Program-made: the position numbers and the translations under genes
Shown here: positions 16,471 to 24,809 of the stretch, piece by piece
Numbering within the stretch: the first letter of the stretch is position 1
Layout: the number at the start of each line of letters is the position of its first letter
From: Paenibacillus luteus
Lineage (GTDB): Bacteria > Bacillota > Bacilli > Paenibacillales > Paenibacillaceae
Assembly: GCF_006542765.1 (NCBI RefSeq)
Contig: NZ_SKCD01000066.1
Location: forward strand, 186,001 to 250,000
Direction: 5' to 3'
Length of the DNA: 64,000 nt
The notes under the pieces: model-generated
Databases searched by the model: none
What the model was told of the DNA's origin: nothing
What the model saw: only the letters and a program-made list of their open reading frames with translations

Positions 16471-18737
16471 GCACCTATTTGGAGCCTCGTGAGAGCAGCC
16501 GCTATTGGTACGGTGAAGATGAGCAGCGCATACTTGAGGTGCTGTCAGGCAGATACGTTGGAGCGAATCCGCCCATTCCTTTCGCACTTAGAGCTTTCGC
16601 TAAATCGGGTATTTTGCAAAATGAAGAAGGCTTGTATGAAATGAACATGCTGGAGAGGCTGCAAAATGCCAATATTGGCGATTACTCATACCTCTATGGC
16701 CTTGTCTGGAGCGACGACGAGCGTTCAATTGACGGTTTAATGGTGCCGTTCGGGCCCATTCAGTTCTTTTTAAACGGGGAGCAGCTTTACCGGTCGACAG
16801 TGGTCGATGAGCTGAAGACGGGTGCTAGAGCAATTATTCCTCTCTTGCTTCAGAAGGGCTGGAACCAGCTTGTCATCGAAGCGCGCAAAACACCGGTGGG
16901 CTTTGGCTGTTGTTTTGGGGCCGATGAAGCTAAAGTTCGAATTCTGCAAGTGCTTGCCCCCTTCGAGGGACGTTCAGGCAGCGCCGGCTGGGTGTATTCT
17001 GAGCCGGTACCAGCTTCGAAGATGAAGGCAGAGATCGATGTTTTTGATTATCGGTTGCCGGAAGAGAAAAGCGGATTAACATGGCTACCACAAATGAATT
17101 GGAGTGCCGAGCAGGAACGCAAACCCAATTGCGAGCGCCTGTTCGGGCGACCGTCGGCGGAGACTGCCGCATACGGATGGACAGTGCTTAGGTCACCAGC
17201 AGCGGGGGGCACTGTGCAGTTAATAGGAAGAGCTTGGGGGCCGACGACCATTTGGCTGGACGGGGCGTTGGCATTAACCATTGAGGAAGCAGGTCCATTT
17301 GAACAGCCTATTTCTCTGCCAGCTGGCTGTGGAGAAGTGCTGGTTCATACCGTTAGCAGCGCGGAGGGATGGGGCTTTGAGCTGAATATCATTGAAGAGG
17401 GCGTTCCACTTGCATTAAGTGTGCCAAGACTAGTACACGGGTATGACAAGGAATGGTTTTTTGCGGGACCACTTGATCCAAGTCTAGCCATGTCTCCTTC
17501 ATCCGTATGTACGATGACATCAGTTTTCCCTGCAGTAAATCTCGATGCTCAACCATGCGGCGCTGCTTATTGGTCGCTGGATGCACCGGATGCGCGAGTT
17601 CGTCCCTATTACGAAAACGCGATGCTAAGCAATAAGTGGACTACCGGCAGCGCGACGAATTATGGTCGCTGGGACTATCCGCTTGGCGTTACGATGTACG
17701 GGTTGCTGAGAACAGCGCGCGAGCTGCAACGGAAGGATCTGCTCTCGTATGCGCTCGGCCATATTCGGAGCTGTACAGAAATGTATGACTACTCAATGTG
17801 GGATAAAGAGGAATACGGTTTTCCTTCTATTAACCATCAGCTCGTGCTCATTCAGATGCTCGACAATTGCGGTTCATTTGGATCTGCGATGCTGGAAGCC
17901 TATGCGGAAACTAACGATCTTACGTTTAAACGGATCGCAGATCGCATTGCGGAGTTTATGCTTCAAGGGCTGGAGCGTACAGAGAAGGGGGCATTCTACC
18001 GGCTTTGCGAAGGTGAGTATTCTGCGGACACGATGTGGGCGGATGATTTGTACATGAGTGGGCCCTTTCTTATTCGTTATGCGCAAGTATCCGGCGAGCA
18101 AGCGGCGCTTCATGAAGCGGCCAAGCAATTTCTGCTGTTCAAAAGCTATTTATATATGGAAAACGAAGGTTTAATGTCACATGTTTTCGATTTTAAGTTT
18201 GGCCATGCAACGCAAGTCCCTTGGGGACGGGGGAATGGCTGGTGCCTGTTTTCCTTATCAGAGCTGTTGGAGAAGTTGCCGGAAGGCCATGACGATAAGC
18301 CTGCATTGATCGCATTTTTCCAGGATATGTGCAAAGGCGTCGCGGCTCTGCAGGCCGATTCGGGGTTATGGCGTCAAGTGCTTAACCGGCAGGATGCCTA
18401 TGAGGAAGCGTCGTGCACCGCCATGTTTGCTTATGCAATCGCACGCGGGGTTCGTTTTGGGTGGTTGGACAATTCAAGCTATTTTTCTGAAATTGCGTTG
18501 AATGCGTGGCAGGGACTGACTGGCGAAGCCATCGACAGGCAGGGGAACGTGCATGGCGTATGCAGCGGCTCGCGTTATTCCTTTTCCCCCGATTATTATA
18601 TGTATGATCTTCGGACTGTCCAGAACGATAATCACGGCATTGGCATCATGCTGCTCGCAGGCGTGGAAATCAGCCGATTAAAGGCGGATAGGAAGAACGG
18701 ATATCCTTTTTCATTGCAGGAAAAAGCGATCGTTTGA
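16467..18737 (+). CDS. GH105-family unsaturated glucuronyl/rhamnogalacturonyl hydrolase with large N-terminal domain
   Basis: 756 residues. The C-terminal part, about residues 380-745, is a GH105 (YteR/YesR-type) six-hairpin barrel. It carries MWADDLYMSGPFLIRYA (Asp526 or Asp527 is in the place of the catalytic Asp), VPWGRGNGWCLFSLSELL, EEASCTAMFAYAIARGVR and a GVCSGS loop. These enzymes remove the unsaturated uronic acid left by polysaccharide lyases. Stand-alone GH105 proteins are about 370 residues; here another 370 residues precede the domain, rich in strands and Trp/Gly and without a recognised family. There is no signal peptide, so it works in the cytoplasm on imported oligosaccharides. 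It overlaps the previous gene by ATGA and is the last gene of the operon. Confidence 0.85.
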   Translation: MSTYLEPRESSRYWYGEDEQRILEVLSGRYVGANPPIPFALRAFAKSGILQNEEGLYEMNMLERLQNANIGDYSYLYGLVWSDDERSIDGLMVPFGPIQFFLNGEQLYRSTVVDELKTGARAIIPLLLQKGWNQLVIEARKTPVGFGCCFGADEAKVRILQVLAPFEGRSGSAGWVYSEPVPASKMKAEIDVFDYRLPEEKSGLTWLPQMNWSAEQERKPNCERLFGRPSAETAAYGWTVLRSPAAGGTVQLIGRAWGPTTIWLDGALALTIEEAGPFEQPISLPAGCGEVLVHTVSSAEGWGFELNIIEEGVPLALSVPRLVHGYDKEWFFAGPLDPSLAMSPSSVCTMTSVFPAVNLDAQPCGAAYWSLDAPDARVRPYYENAMLSNKWTTGSATNYGRWDYPLGVTMYGLLRTARELQRKDLLSYALGHIRSCTEMYDYSMWDKEEYGFPSINHQLVLIQMLDNCGSFGSAMLEAYAETNDLTFKRIADRIAEFMLQGLERTEKGAFYRLCEGEYSADTMWADDLYMSGPFLIRYAQVSGEQAALHEAAKQFLLFKSYLYMENEGLMSHVFDFKFGHATQVPWGRGNGWCLFSLSELLEKLPEGHDDKPALIAFFQDMCKGVAALQADSGLWRQVLNRQDAYEEASCTAMFAYAIARGVRFGWLDNSSYFSEIALNAWQGLTGEAIDRQGNVHGVCSGSRYSFSPDYYMYDLRTVQNDNHGIGIMLLAGVEISRLKADRKNGYPFSLQEKAIV

Positions 18738-18765
18738 GCGATGGTGACAAAAATAATAGATTCCG

Positions 18766-18818
18766 ACTCTCCTTTGTTATGTTCTAAGTAATTAGAACAT
18801 GGTAAAGGAGAGTTTTTT
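18766..18818 (+). terminator. Terminator of the carbohydrate operon
   Basis: ACTCTCCTTTGTTATGTTCTA pairs with the downstream TAGAACATGGTAAAGGAGAGT (about 19 of 21 positions), followed by six T. Confidence 0.92.
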
Positions 18819-18948
18819 ATTTTAAAATAGAAGAAATGACCAGTTGACCAACTTAACTAGATTTAATAATTCACCGCGAAGCGGGCTTCACTGGCCAAGG
18901 CCAGGGATAGCGGTATACGCTTATCCGTCGACGAAGGAGATGTGTCCT

Positions 18949-19641
18949 ATGACTATTGAAATTAAGAATGATTGGCCGCTGTACTTGGAGAGTGAATTTA
19001 ATGCTCCATATATGGTGGAGCTGCAGGCTTGGCTGGAGGATAAATACAAGCTTGAAACGGTATATCCGGAAAAGGATCATATTTTTAACGCACTAAACTA
19101 TACCACTTATGAGCAGACGAAGGTTGTTATTTTGGGTCAGGACCCTTACCATGGTCCCCAGCAGGCTCATGGCCTGAGTTTTTCGGTTCAGCCAGGCATA
19201 AAGATACCGCCTTCCCTGAAAAATATTTACAAAGAGCTTGAGTCGGACGTAGGCGCTCCAATACCCGATCACGGAAGTTTGGTGTCTTGGGCTCGTCAAG
19301 GGGTGCTTTTGCTGAATGCGGTGCTTACCGTGGAGAAGGGGCAGCCTAATTCACATCAAGGCATGGGGTGGGAACGGTTCACCGATGCCGTTATTGCGGT
19401 CATGAATGAAAGAGAGAAGCCGGTTGTATTTATGCTTTGGGGCAAGTATGCCCAGGAGAAAGCCAAAGCTATTAATAAGGATAAGCATCTCATTATTTCT
19501 TCTGCGCATCCGAGTCCGTTTGCTGCTCGCAAAGGTTTTTTTGGCAGCAAGCCTTTCTCGCGGGCAAATGCTTTTTTGGAAAACACGGGAAGCGAGCCAA
19601 TTGATTGGAACATACCGGCTCTAGCCGAAGACGCAAGGTAG
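18949..19641 (+). CDS. ung: Uracil-DNA glycosylase, family 1
   Basis: 230 residues, the normal size. The active-site motif GQDPYHGP is at residues 63-70 (Asp65 activates water) and the DNA-intercalation motif HPSPFAARKGFFG is near residue 188, both typical of family 1 UDG. The enzyme removes uracil from DNA at the start of base-excision repair in the cytoplasm. The start is the ATG at 18949, with AAGGAG 9 bases upstream; an in-frame extension to 18844 has no RBS and does not look like protein. The gene is monocistronic, with a terminator before it and a shared one after it. Confidence 0.96.
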   Translation: MTIEIKNDWPLYLESEFNAPYMVELQAWLEDKYKLETVYPEKDHIFNALNYTTYEQTKVVILGQDPYHGPQQAHGLSFSVQPGIKIPPSLKNIYKELESDVGAPIPDHGSLVSWARQGVLLLNAVLTVEKGQPNSHQGMGWERFTDAVIAVMNEREKPVVFMLWGKYAQEKAKAINKDKHLIISSAHPSPFAARKGFFGSKPFSRANAFLENTGSEPIDWNIPALAEDAR

Positions 19642-19655
19642 CAGACGGATGAAAT

Positions 19656-19712
19656 AAAAAAGGCTTCTCCGCTTGTCTGAACATCAGCTCAGACAGGCAG
19701 AGAAGCCTTTTG
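19656..19712. terminator. Bidirectional terminator between ung and the SLH gene
   Basis: AAAAAGGCTTCTC...TGTCTGA pairs with TCAGACA...GAGAAGCCTTTT; A and T runs on the two sides allow use from both strands. Confidence 0.9.
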
Positions 19713-19721
19713 ATTATTTCG

Positions 19722-20675
19722 TTATTCCACAATGATCGCAGGGCCTGTAGAGGCCTCGCTTCCACCGGAGGTTACGGGCAGTACCGGCTTCAACTTAGCA
19801 TCAATATAAGTAGAAACCTGAACGTCTGTTATGACCTGCGGGTACATTTTTTCAGGGTCTGGCAATACCGCTTCCACATGGATGATCGCTTGGTCTCCGT
19901 TGAATTCGATGGAAGTAATGCGAAGACCATATCCAGGGTGTGGCACTTGTGCAGTTACAGTTACTTTGTTAATATCGGCGTTTACTGCCGTAACGGTCAG
20001 CTTGGGATCAAGCGTAGGCTGCTCTGGCAAATTTGGAATCGGAGCCGTCTCCTTTACGAATTGAATGGCATTATAGAGCCAGCCGGCTGCATCACTGCGC
20101 GTGATGGCTTTTTTCGGATAAAACTTATTGGTTTTGTCGAGTGTAACCACTTTGGAAATAATCAGTTTCTGTATGCTGTCCATATAGTCTTTATTGACTT
20201 CAGCTTCATCCTCAAGCAGCATAAAGATTTCAATAAACGCATAATCGCCTTTTTTGGTCATCCCTTTGAACAAGGGGTGAGCGAATTGCTCACGGGTCAT
20301 GATATCATTTGGTTTTACACCGTTTGGAATTTCAAGCCCGTTTAGGCTGGCGATAATGAATGCATCCGAATACCAGGCATCATCTTTCACATTCGGGTAA
20401 TAATCGCTCGCTTTGGGTGCTCTAATGAAACGGATGTTATCGATGTTCAGGCCAAGGCCTCTAACGATCAAAGAAACGCCTTCCGCATAAGTTAAATTGC
20501 CTTTTGGGTTAAACTTGTCCTGAGCATTACCGTTCAGTATGCCCAGCTTTTTTAATTCAGCGATTTTTTGTTCATTTGTATCGTTTTTAACATCCTTGAA
20601 GGCTAGTGCGGATTGCCCGAGAGTAAAGAGCATCATCGCAACTAACATTATGATGACTATCGGTCGTTTTCTCAT
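19722..20675 (-). CDS. Secreted SLH-domain protein with PrcB-like C-terminal domain
   Basis: 317 residues. A signal peptide (MRKRPIVIIMLVAMMLFTLGQSALA) is followed by two or three S-layer-homology repeats: FKDVKNDTNEQKIAELKKLGIL...FNPKGNLTYAEGVSLIVRG, a second copy with YYPNVKDDAWYSDAFIIASLNGLEI, and a third ending ITRSDAAGWLYNAI. The last 100 residues are strand rich and end in IEFNGDQAIIHVEAVLPDPEKMYPQ, resembling the PrcB C-terminal beta domain. SLH repeats bind pyruvylated cell-wall polymer, so the protein is probably attached to the wall surface. The role of the C-terminal domain is unknown. Strong AGGTGACC-type RBS before the ATG. Confidence 0.82.
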   Translation of the reverse strand: MRKRPIVIIMLVAMMLFTLGQSALAFKDVKNDTNEQKIAELKKLGILNGNAQDKFNPKGNLTYAEGVSLIVRGLGLNIDNIRFIRAPKASDYYPNVKDDAWYSDAFIIASLNGLEIPNGVKPNDIMTREQFAHPLFKGMTKKGDYAFIEIFMLLEDEAEVNKDYMDSIQKLIISKVVTLDKTNKFYPKKAITRSDAAGWLYNAIQFVKETAPIPNLPEQPTLDPKLTVTAVNADINKVTVTAQVPHPGYGLRITSIEFNGDQAIIHVEAVLPDPEKMYPQVITDVQVSTYIDAKLKPVLPVTSGGSEASTGPAIIVE

Positions 20676-20859
20676 TAGGTCACCTCTTTATCTTATTTGC
20701 TGCAGCACCTATTTTGACGTTATTATAAACGGAAATGTTGCATTTTTCCTAATTCTTTCGAAAATTGTATATGATTATTCGGAAGATTTGATCTACACCT
20801 GTTGAACGAACCAATTACGTTATGATTGCTGCGCAAGCAGATCATTCTTACGATCGCGC

Positions 20860-20915
20860 TTGTAGCCAGATTCTTTGATGCACTTAGACATGTAAAGGTA
20901 AGAATCCGGCTACAA
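20860..20915. repeat. Long inverted repeat in a 343-base gap
   Basis: TTGTAGCCAGATTCTT (20860-20875) and AAGAATCCGGCTACAA (20900-20915) are complementary except at one position, separated by 24 bases. No T run follows on either strand, so it is not a standard terminator. It lies between the divergent SLH and RCC1 genes; nothing else is seen in this gap except the two ribosome binding sites. Confidence 0.6.
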
Positions 20916-21018
20916 AGGCGAACATTTCGTTTAATAACGATGATTTTCAACTGCAACTTTTTTATACATGCAGTCGTATTGTAAATGTTGTTAAAAATTT
21001 ACTTTCTAGGAGGAGAAC

Positions 21019-22521
21019 ATGAACAAATATTTTAATTTTACTAAGTTGCTTTTCATTGTAGCCATTTCAACCTCTATTTTATTTCCTGCTCATTTATTTG
21101 CTGCTGGATCTAATCCTAGATACTTAGACAACATAGTACAGGTCAGCACAGGAGGATACCATTACTATTATCCCCACACCTTAGCATTGGATAAGCAAGG
21201 TGTTGTATGGGCATGGGGTGAAAATAATTATGGGCAACTGGGCAATGGAATCAAAGGTTATAATTCTGCCGCTATTCCGGTAATAAAGGATGTCATTAAA
21301 ATTGCTACAAGTGATACCAACAGTTTTGCAGTTAAAAATGATGGTACTGTCTGGATGTGGGGCAAAGCAACTGGTTTGCAAGGAAATGGAACACTAAATT
21401 CCTATTCTAGCCCAGGCATTACTGACTTTGTTAATCCAACAGCAATCAAAGCGCTATCTGACGTTGTTGATATAAAAGCCGGCATTACTCATGTTCTTGC
21501 TTTGAAATCGGATGGAACGGTTTGGAGCTGGGGAAGTTCAACTGGGGGCAAGCTTGGTAGATCTGAATGGAAGGAATCCACTCCGAAAGCCTTCACACCG
21601 ATGAAGGTACCTGGTCTTCAAAAAATAAAGACCATCTATGCCGGAAATGATTTTTCCGCGGCAACGGATGAGGCTGGAACCACATGGGCTTGGGGGACGC
21701 TCAGCAGTTATTTTAATGTTGTAGATCGTCTAGTATCCAGATGGGAGCCTGTAAAGCTCTTTGACTTTCCAATTAAAGAAATCGATGACTTCCATAATCG
21801 CATCTATGTGACGAAGACAGACGGTACATTTTGGGAGGTTCAAAAATCCTTAGAAATAAAGCCAATAATGGGGGATGTCTTGTCATTTAAATGCCATTAT
21901 ACTGGTTGTTTGATTCTGAAAACAAGTGGAGAAGCGGTCAAATTTAGCGATGTTAATAATATCGAAAAACATGGTTTAGTGATAAATCCGCTAGAGATTA
22001 AACAAATTGATTTCAATTATTCTACTATGCTTTTAAAAATGGATGGTACCGTCCAGTCGTACGGCCCGATTTCTGCGAATACCGGTAATGAAACGATAAA
22101 TGATACAGACTATAAGAAGTATGCAAATGTAACAGAAGAGATGGTCAATGCGACTCAGCTTAGAACTGTATGGAAAGCGATCACTTTAAAGCTCAACGGA
22201 AATGAGCTCAAACTGCCTACAAATCCAATCATTATAAATGGAGTCTCTTTCTTGCCGCTGCGAGGGGTAATTGAGCAGATGGGCGGACATGTTCAATATG
22301 ATAGTGGGAATATTACCATATCAAGCGATAATGATCAGCTGAAGCTCCAGATAAGAACGACAGCGGCTTCAAAAAACGGGCAGAATATTACGCTAAGCAG
22401 CCCTCCTTTAGTAATTAGAGGAACGACAATGGTTCCACTTCGCTTTGTAAGCGAGGGATTAGGAGCATCAGTCAATTGGGACGAAAAAAATCGATTGATT
22501 ACGATTAAAAGCAAAAAGTAA
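21019..22521 (+). CDS. Secreted RCC1-repeat protein with C-terminal stalk domain
   Basis: 500 residues. A signal peptide (cleavage after ...HLFAAG) leads into RCC1-type beta-propeller repeats, each marked by G-x-[VT]-W-[AMS]-W-G: GVVWAWGENNYGQLGNG, GTVWMWGKATG, GTVWSWGSSTGGKLG and GTTWAWG. The repeats fade after residue 240 (GTFWEV, GTVQSYG). The last 110 residues are a copper-amine-oxidase-N-like stalk domain (two copies of the V-P-L-R pattern: FLPLRGVIEQMGG and MVPLRFVSEGLGASVNWD). This combination is typical of secreted proteins in Paenibacillaceae; no function is established. The RBS AGGAGGA is strong. Base composition is more AT rich than the neighbours. Confidence 0.88.
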   Translation: MNKYFNFTKLLFIVAISTSILFPAHLFAAGSNPRYLDNIVQVSTGGYHYYYPHTLALDKQGVVWAWGENNYGQLGNGIKGYNSAAIPVIKDVIKIATSDTNSFAVKNDGTVWMWGKATGLQGNGTLNSYSSPGITDFVNPTAIKALSDVVDIKAGITHVLALKSDGTVWSWGSSTGGKLGRSEWKESTPKAFTPMKVPGLQKIKTIYAGNDFSAATDEAGTTWAWGTLSSYFNVVDRLVSRWEPVKLFDFPIKEIDDFHNRIYVTKTDGTFWEVQKSLEIKPIMGDVLSFKCHYTGCLILKTSGEAVKFSDVNNIEKHGLVINPLEIKQIDFNYSTMLLKMDGTVQSYGPISANTGNETINDTDYKKYANVTEEMVNATQLRTVWKAITLKLNGNELKLPTNPIIINGVSFLPLRGVIEQMGGHVQYDSGNITISSDNDQLKLQIRTTAASKNGQNITLSSPPLVIRGTTMVPLRFVSEGLGASVNWDEKNRLITIKSKK

Positions 22522-22594
22522 TAACAAAGTGAATCGCACCAATTTCCGCACCAAATCTAAAATGGTTAGTATAACCACTGGTAAAATGAAAAGG

Positions 22595-22640
22595 AAAAAG
22601 CCCACAATCCCTTATGGTACAAAGGATTGCGGGCTTTTTA
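22595..22640. terminator. Terminator downstream of tRNA-Val and of the RCC1 gene
   Basis: AAAAAGCCCACAATCC and GGATTGCGGGCTTTTT pair with one mismatch; A and T runs on both sides make it work for the convergent tRNA-Val and RCC1 genes. Confidence 0.88.
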
Positions 22641-22646
22641 TTTGTA

Positions 22647-22719
22647 TGATCTGAACAGGGTTCGAACCTGTGACCCCTACCCTGTCAAGATAGTGCTCTC
22701 CCAGCTGAGCTACCAGATC
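22647..22719 (-). tRNA. tRNA-Val (GAC)
   Basis: 73-nt cloverleaf on the minus strand: acceptor GATCTGG/TCAGATC, D-arm GCTCAGCTGGGAGAGC, anticodon loop TTGACAG giving GAC, T-arm ACAGG TTCGAAC CCTGT, discriminator A. CCA is not encoded. Confidence 0.93.
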
Positions 22720-22737
22720 ATGTTAGCGACAATTAAT

Positions 22738-22766
22738 AATATATCAGAGGCGGAGAATGAAGTCAA
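22738..22766 (-). promoter_or_regulatory. Promoter of tRNA-Val
   Basis: On the minus strand TTGACT (22766-22761) and TATATT (22743-22738) are separated by exactly 17 bases, about 19 bases before the tRNA 5' end. Confidence 0.8.
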
Positions 22767-22896
22767 TACTTTTTTTGGAATTTGTTGCACCATGCGAAAC
22801 CTTATTTTACACGGAGCCAAGACAACTATATAATAGCTGAAGGCTGATGCCTACTTATGTTTTACATCACCTATGTGACGGGAGCGGTTAAGAGAC

Positions 22897-23247
22897 ATGT
22901 TTAATCTTGAGGTACATAATCAGTTTGCAGCAGCAGTTCAACAATTGATCGGCAAGTCAGGTGTCATTCATTTGCAAAATGACGTCGATTACAAGATTTC
23001 GGTACAGCAGTTTACAGGTATTGAAGTAACGGAGCATTATGATAATGAGAAGGATCCTATGATTTTTCAACTATCGTTTTTGAATGGGCTTGGCCAAGAG
23101 GACACTTTGGAAATTTGGGACAGCGCGATACTTGAACTAGATCATACACAGCCGGAAGTGGCAGAGGAATGGGTGCCGCAGGGCCTTGCTTTTGCCTTCG
23201 CTGTTCTTAAGGATGAAAGCAACGCGGTTGAATTCTATATGGCTTAA
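22897..23247 (+). CDS. Hypothetical acidic protein (116 aa)
   Basis: Acidic soluble protein without signal peptide or membrane helix. The predicted order of strands and helices (FNLEVHNQFAAAVQQLIG, then GVIHLQNDVDYKISV, then MIFQLSFLNGLGQEDTLEIWD) suggests a small alpha/beta fold. I do not recognise the family. No strong Shine-Dalgarno is visible (GGAGCGGTTAAGAGAC precedes the ATG). It ends one base before the stop of the convergent Spo0E-like gene. Confidence 0.65.
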   Translation: MFNLEVHNQFAAAVQQLIGKSGVIHLQNDVDYKISVQQFTGIEVTEHYDNEKDPMIFQLSFLNGLGQEDTLEIWDSAILELDHTQPEVAEEWVPQGLAFAFAVLKDESNAVEFYMA

Positions 23248-23418
23248 CTAGGATCGGCTATTGGCTAAGCATCCGGAGTATTCATTAAGGAGAAAATCCA
23301 GCTCCTGGCTGATTTTGACGACAGCGTGATCGGTAAAGTTGTTGCAGGCTTCGAATAAAAGGACCATTTCTGCACGTACTTCTTCAATTTTTTGCTGATA
23401 AAAATGGTTGTCCATCAT
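23248..23418 (-). CDS. Spo0E-like aspartyl-phosphate phosphatase (56 aa)
   Basis: A 56-residue helical hairpin with the family motif S-Q-E-L-D-x-L-L-x-x-Y (SQELDFLLNEY near residues 38-48). The first helix (QQKIEEVRAEMVLLFEACNNF) fits the Spo0E/YisI/YnzD length and shape. Family knowledge: these proteins dephosphorylate Spo0A~P or a related regulator, so they delay sporulation. TTGGAGGGATT stands before two successive ATG codons (23418 and 23415); the second has the better spacing. It converges with the 116-aa gene with no gap, so there is no room for a terminator between them. Confidence 0.85.
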   Translation of the reverse strand: MMDNHFYQQKIEEVRAEMVLLFEACNNFTDHAVVKISQELDFLLNEYSGCLANSRS

Positions 23419-23624
23419 AATCCCTCCAACTTTTCATTTGTTAAACTTAGAATAAACGAAGGTTGTTAGAATTTTCCGAAATAAAAATTAGGTTTATGTT
23501 AGCTACAAAAATAATTAAGAGCAGAGGACCTTCGTATTTGATTTACTAAACGGATAATCTTCATATGAAACACTTTCATAATGCAAAAGTTGATTATTTT
23601 TCCTGTAATGCATAAATACGAGGG

Positions 23625-23666
23625 AAAATCCCCCAAAGCATTTATTGCTTTAAGGGGGATTTTTTT
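23625..23666. terminator. Terminator after the YjfB-like gene
   Basis: AAAATCCCCCAAAGCA and TGCTTTAAGGGGGATTTT form a long stem around TTTAT; it abuts the stop codon of the minus-strand gene, and T-rich flanks exist on both strands. Confidence 0.85.
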
Positions 23667-23838
23667 AAACACGAATATCTATGTTTTTGCCAAGATTAGG
23701 TTGAGCGCTGCTTAACATTTGTACGAGGTTCTGACCTTGCTGATTTGCTTGATCCTTGGCTATGGACATGACGCGAAGACTTGCGGCCAGCGCCAGACTG
23801 TTTTGGCTCATGGCCATTGATACTGCTGCTATATCCAT
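23665..23838 (-). CDS. YjfB-family putative motility protein (57 aa)
   Basis: 57 residues, mainly two amphipathic helices: MDIAAVSMAMSQNSLALAAS, then VMSIAKDQANQQGQNLVQML, ending NLGKNIDIRV. The MDIAA...S..M.Q..L...A....M..A...A....Q.L..ML pattern and the length fit the YjfB family of Bacillales, which is placed in motility regulons. The biochemical role is unknown. AGGAGG lies 6 bases before the ATG. A terminator overlaps its 3' end, so it is a single-gene unit. Confidence 0.82.
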   Translation of the reverse strand: MDIAAVSMAMSQNSLALAASLRVMSIAKDQANQQGQNLVQMLSSAQPNLGKNIDIRV

Positions 23839-24020
23839 CTTACACCTCCTACTTCCATTATCGGAAAATCGAAGGGACTTGTTTACACCTAATCATAATG
23901 AAAGTCCTTCCTAGTCGATGTCACATATTGATTTTATCGCATCAACGCATGTGCGAATCTTATACTAAAGCCCAATGTTACCGCATACCTATAAAGAAAG
24001 CGCGCAGGAGGCGGTTTCTG

Positions 24021-24185
24021 TTGGCTGCAGAGTATGCCTATTTGGCCATATGGCTGGCGGGTATGTTTGGAATTATTGGTATTGTGATTGGTGCCGTTGC
24101 AAGGTTTGCGATTTATGATTCACTTTCGCATGATGAGCAGTTTGTGTGGTTGAGAAGAATTCCAACAGAAGCTCGCAAGAAGTAA
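24021..24185 (+). CDS. Small single-pass membrane protein (54 aa), TTG start
   Basis: The frame starts with TTG at 24021, 9 bases after AGGAGG, and encodes 54 residues with one strong membrane helix (YLAIWLAGMFGIIGIVIGAVARFAIY at about 6-31), then a charged tail (HDEQFVWLRRIPTEARKK). The open frame continues upstream to 23781, but that part overlaps the YjfB-like gene on the other strand and has no RBS. Function unknown. A terminator follows within 5 bases. Confidence 0.65.
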   Translation: MAAEYAYLAIWLAGMFGIIGIVIGAVARFAIYDSLSHDEQFVWLRRIPTEARKK

Positions 24186-24189
24186 ACAG

Positions 24190-24234
24190 AAATCCGGCAA
24201 TCGCAGAAGGATGCGAATAAGCCGGATTTTTTTT
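24190..24234 (+). terminator. Rho-independent terminator
   Basis: AAATCCGGC...TCGCA pairs with TGCGA...GCCGGATTT followed by a T run. Confidence 0.88.
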
Positions 24235-24299
24235 GTACTGTTCTCAAAAAAGACAAGTAGAATATTTCATAGTTATACAATGGTGGGGCATCATAATAA

Positions 24300-24593
24300 T
24301 TGGCTGTACATTTGGTTAATCTGAGAGGGGCTTATGCAAAAATGAATGACTTCAATGGCGGACAAGATGCAAGGGAACATATTGTTGCGGTACAAAAGGA
24401 TGGAGACGGTGATCTGACGGCTTTCAAAACCTCTGGCGGGCGTGTACTCGATTATTCAACCGCACTCCAAGAAGTACAAGCAGGGCATATTGCGGGCGTT
24501 AATACCTTCAAAGGCAAGGATGGCGAATTTTATATCCGTGGAGATGCTGATGGCGATCCAACCAATAATTTGGACCAGCTACCTCTCTTTTAG
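24300..24593 (+). CDS. DUF3892 family protein (97 aa)
   Basis: The protein matches the DUF3892 pattern: a first strand IVAVQKDGDGDLTAFKTSGG, then DYSTALQEVQAGHIAGV, and the ending IRGDADGDPTNNLDQLPLF, where the family has conserved D-G-x-x-x-N-N-L-D-x-L-P. Function is not known; members are common in Bacillales. The start is TTG at 24300. The RBS is weak (GGTGGGGC, 14 bases upstream). It stands alone. Confidence 0.75.
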   Translation: MAVHLVNLRGAYAKMNDFNGGQDAREHIVAVQKDGDGDLTAFKTSGGRVLDYSTALQEVQAGHIAGVNTFKGKDGEFYIRGDADGDPTNNLDQLPLF

Positions 24594-24700
24594 CACCGTT
24601 ATTTCATGTAGTAAAATAAAAATTTTAAAGCAGAACTATGAGTCAGAAAGACGGTGTTCTGTATGAATTTCTGATTAAGAAAAGCATATAAGCTCGACTC

Positions 24701-24740
24701 AAAAAAGGCGCCGCATGCGTAACATGCTGGCGCCTTTTTG
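24701..24740 (+). terminator. Strong terminator
   Basis: AAAAAGGCGCCGCATG pairs with CATGCTGGCGCCTTTTT around CGTAA (one mismatch). It lies between the DUF3892 gene and the convergent MBL gene; A and T runs suit both directions. Confidence 0.9.
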
Positions 24741-24809
24741 AATGAACAGAAGTTATCGCTTTAATGAACTCTTTCTTTATAAGAACGAAAGAAGTGCTAT
24801 TGTTTTCCT

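Noticed and set aside
24442..24666. 74-codon frame overlapping the DUF3892 gene
   Set aside because: It is out of frame with a recognised protein family and has no ribosome binding site.
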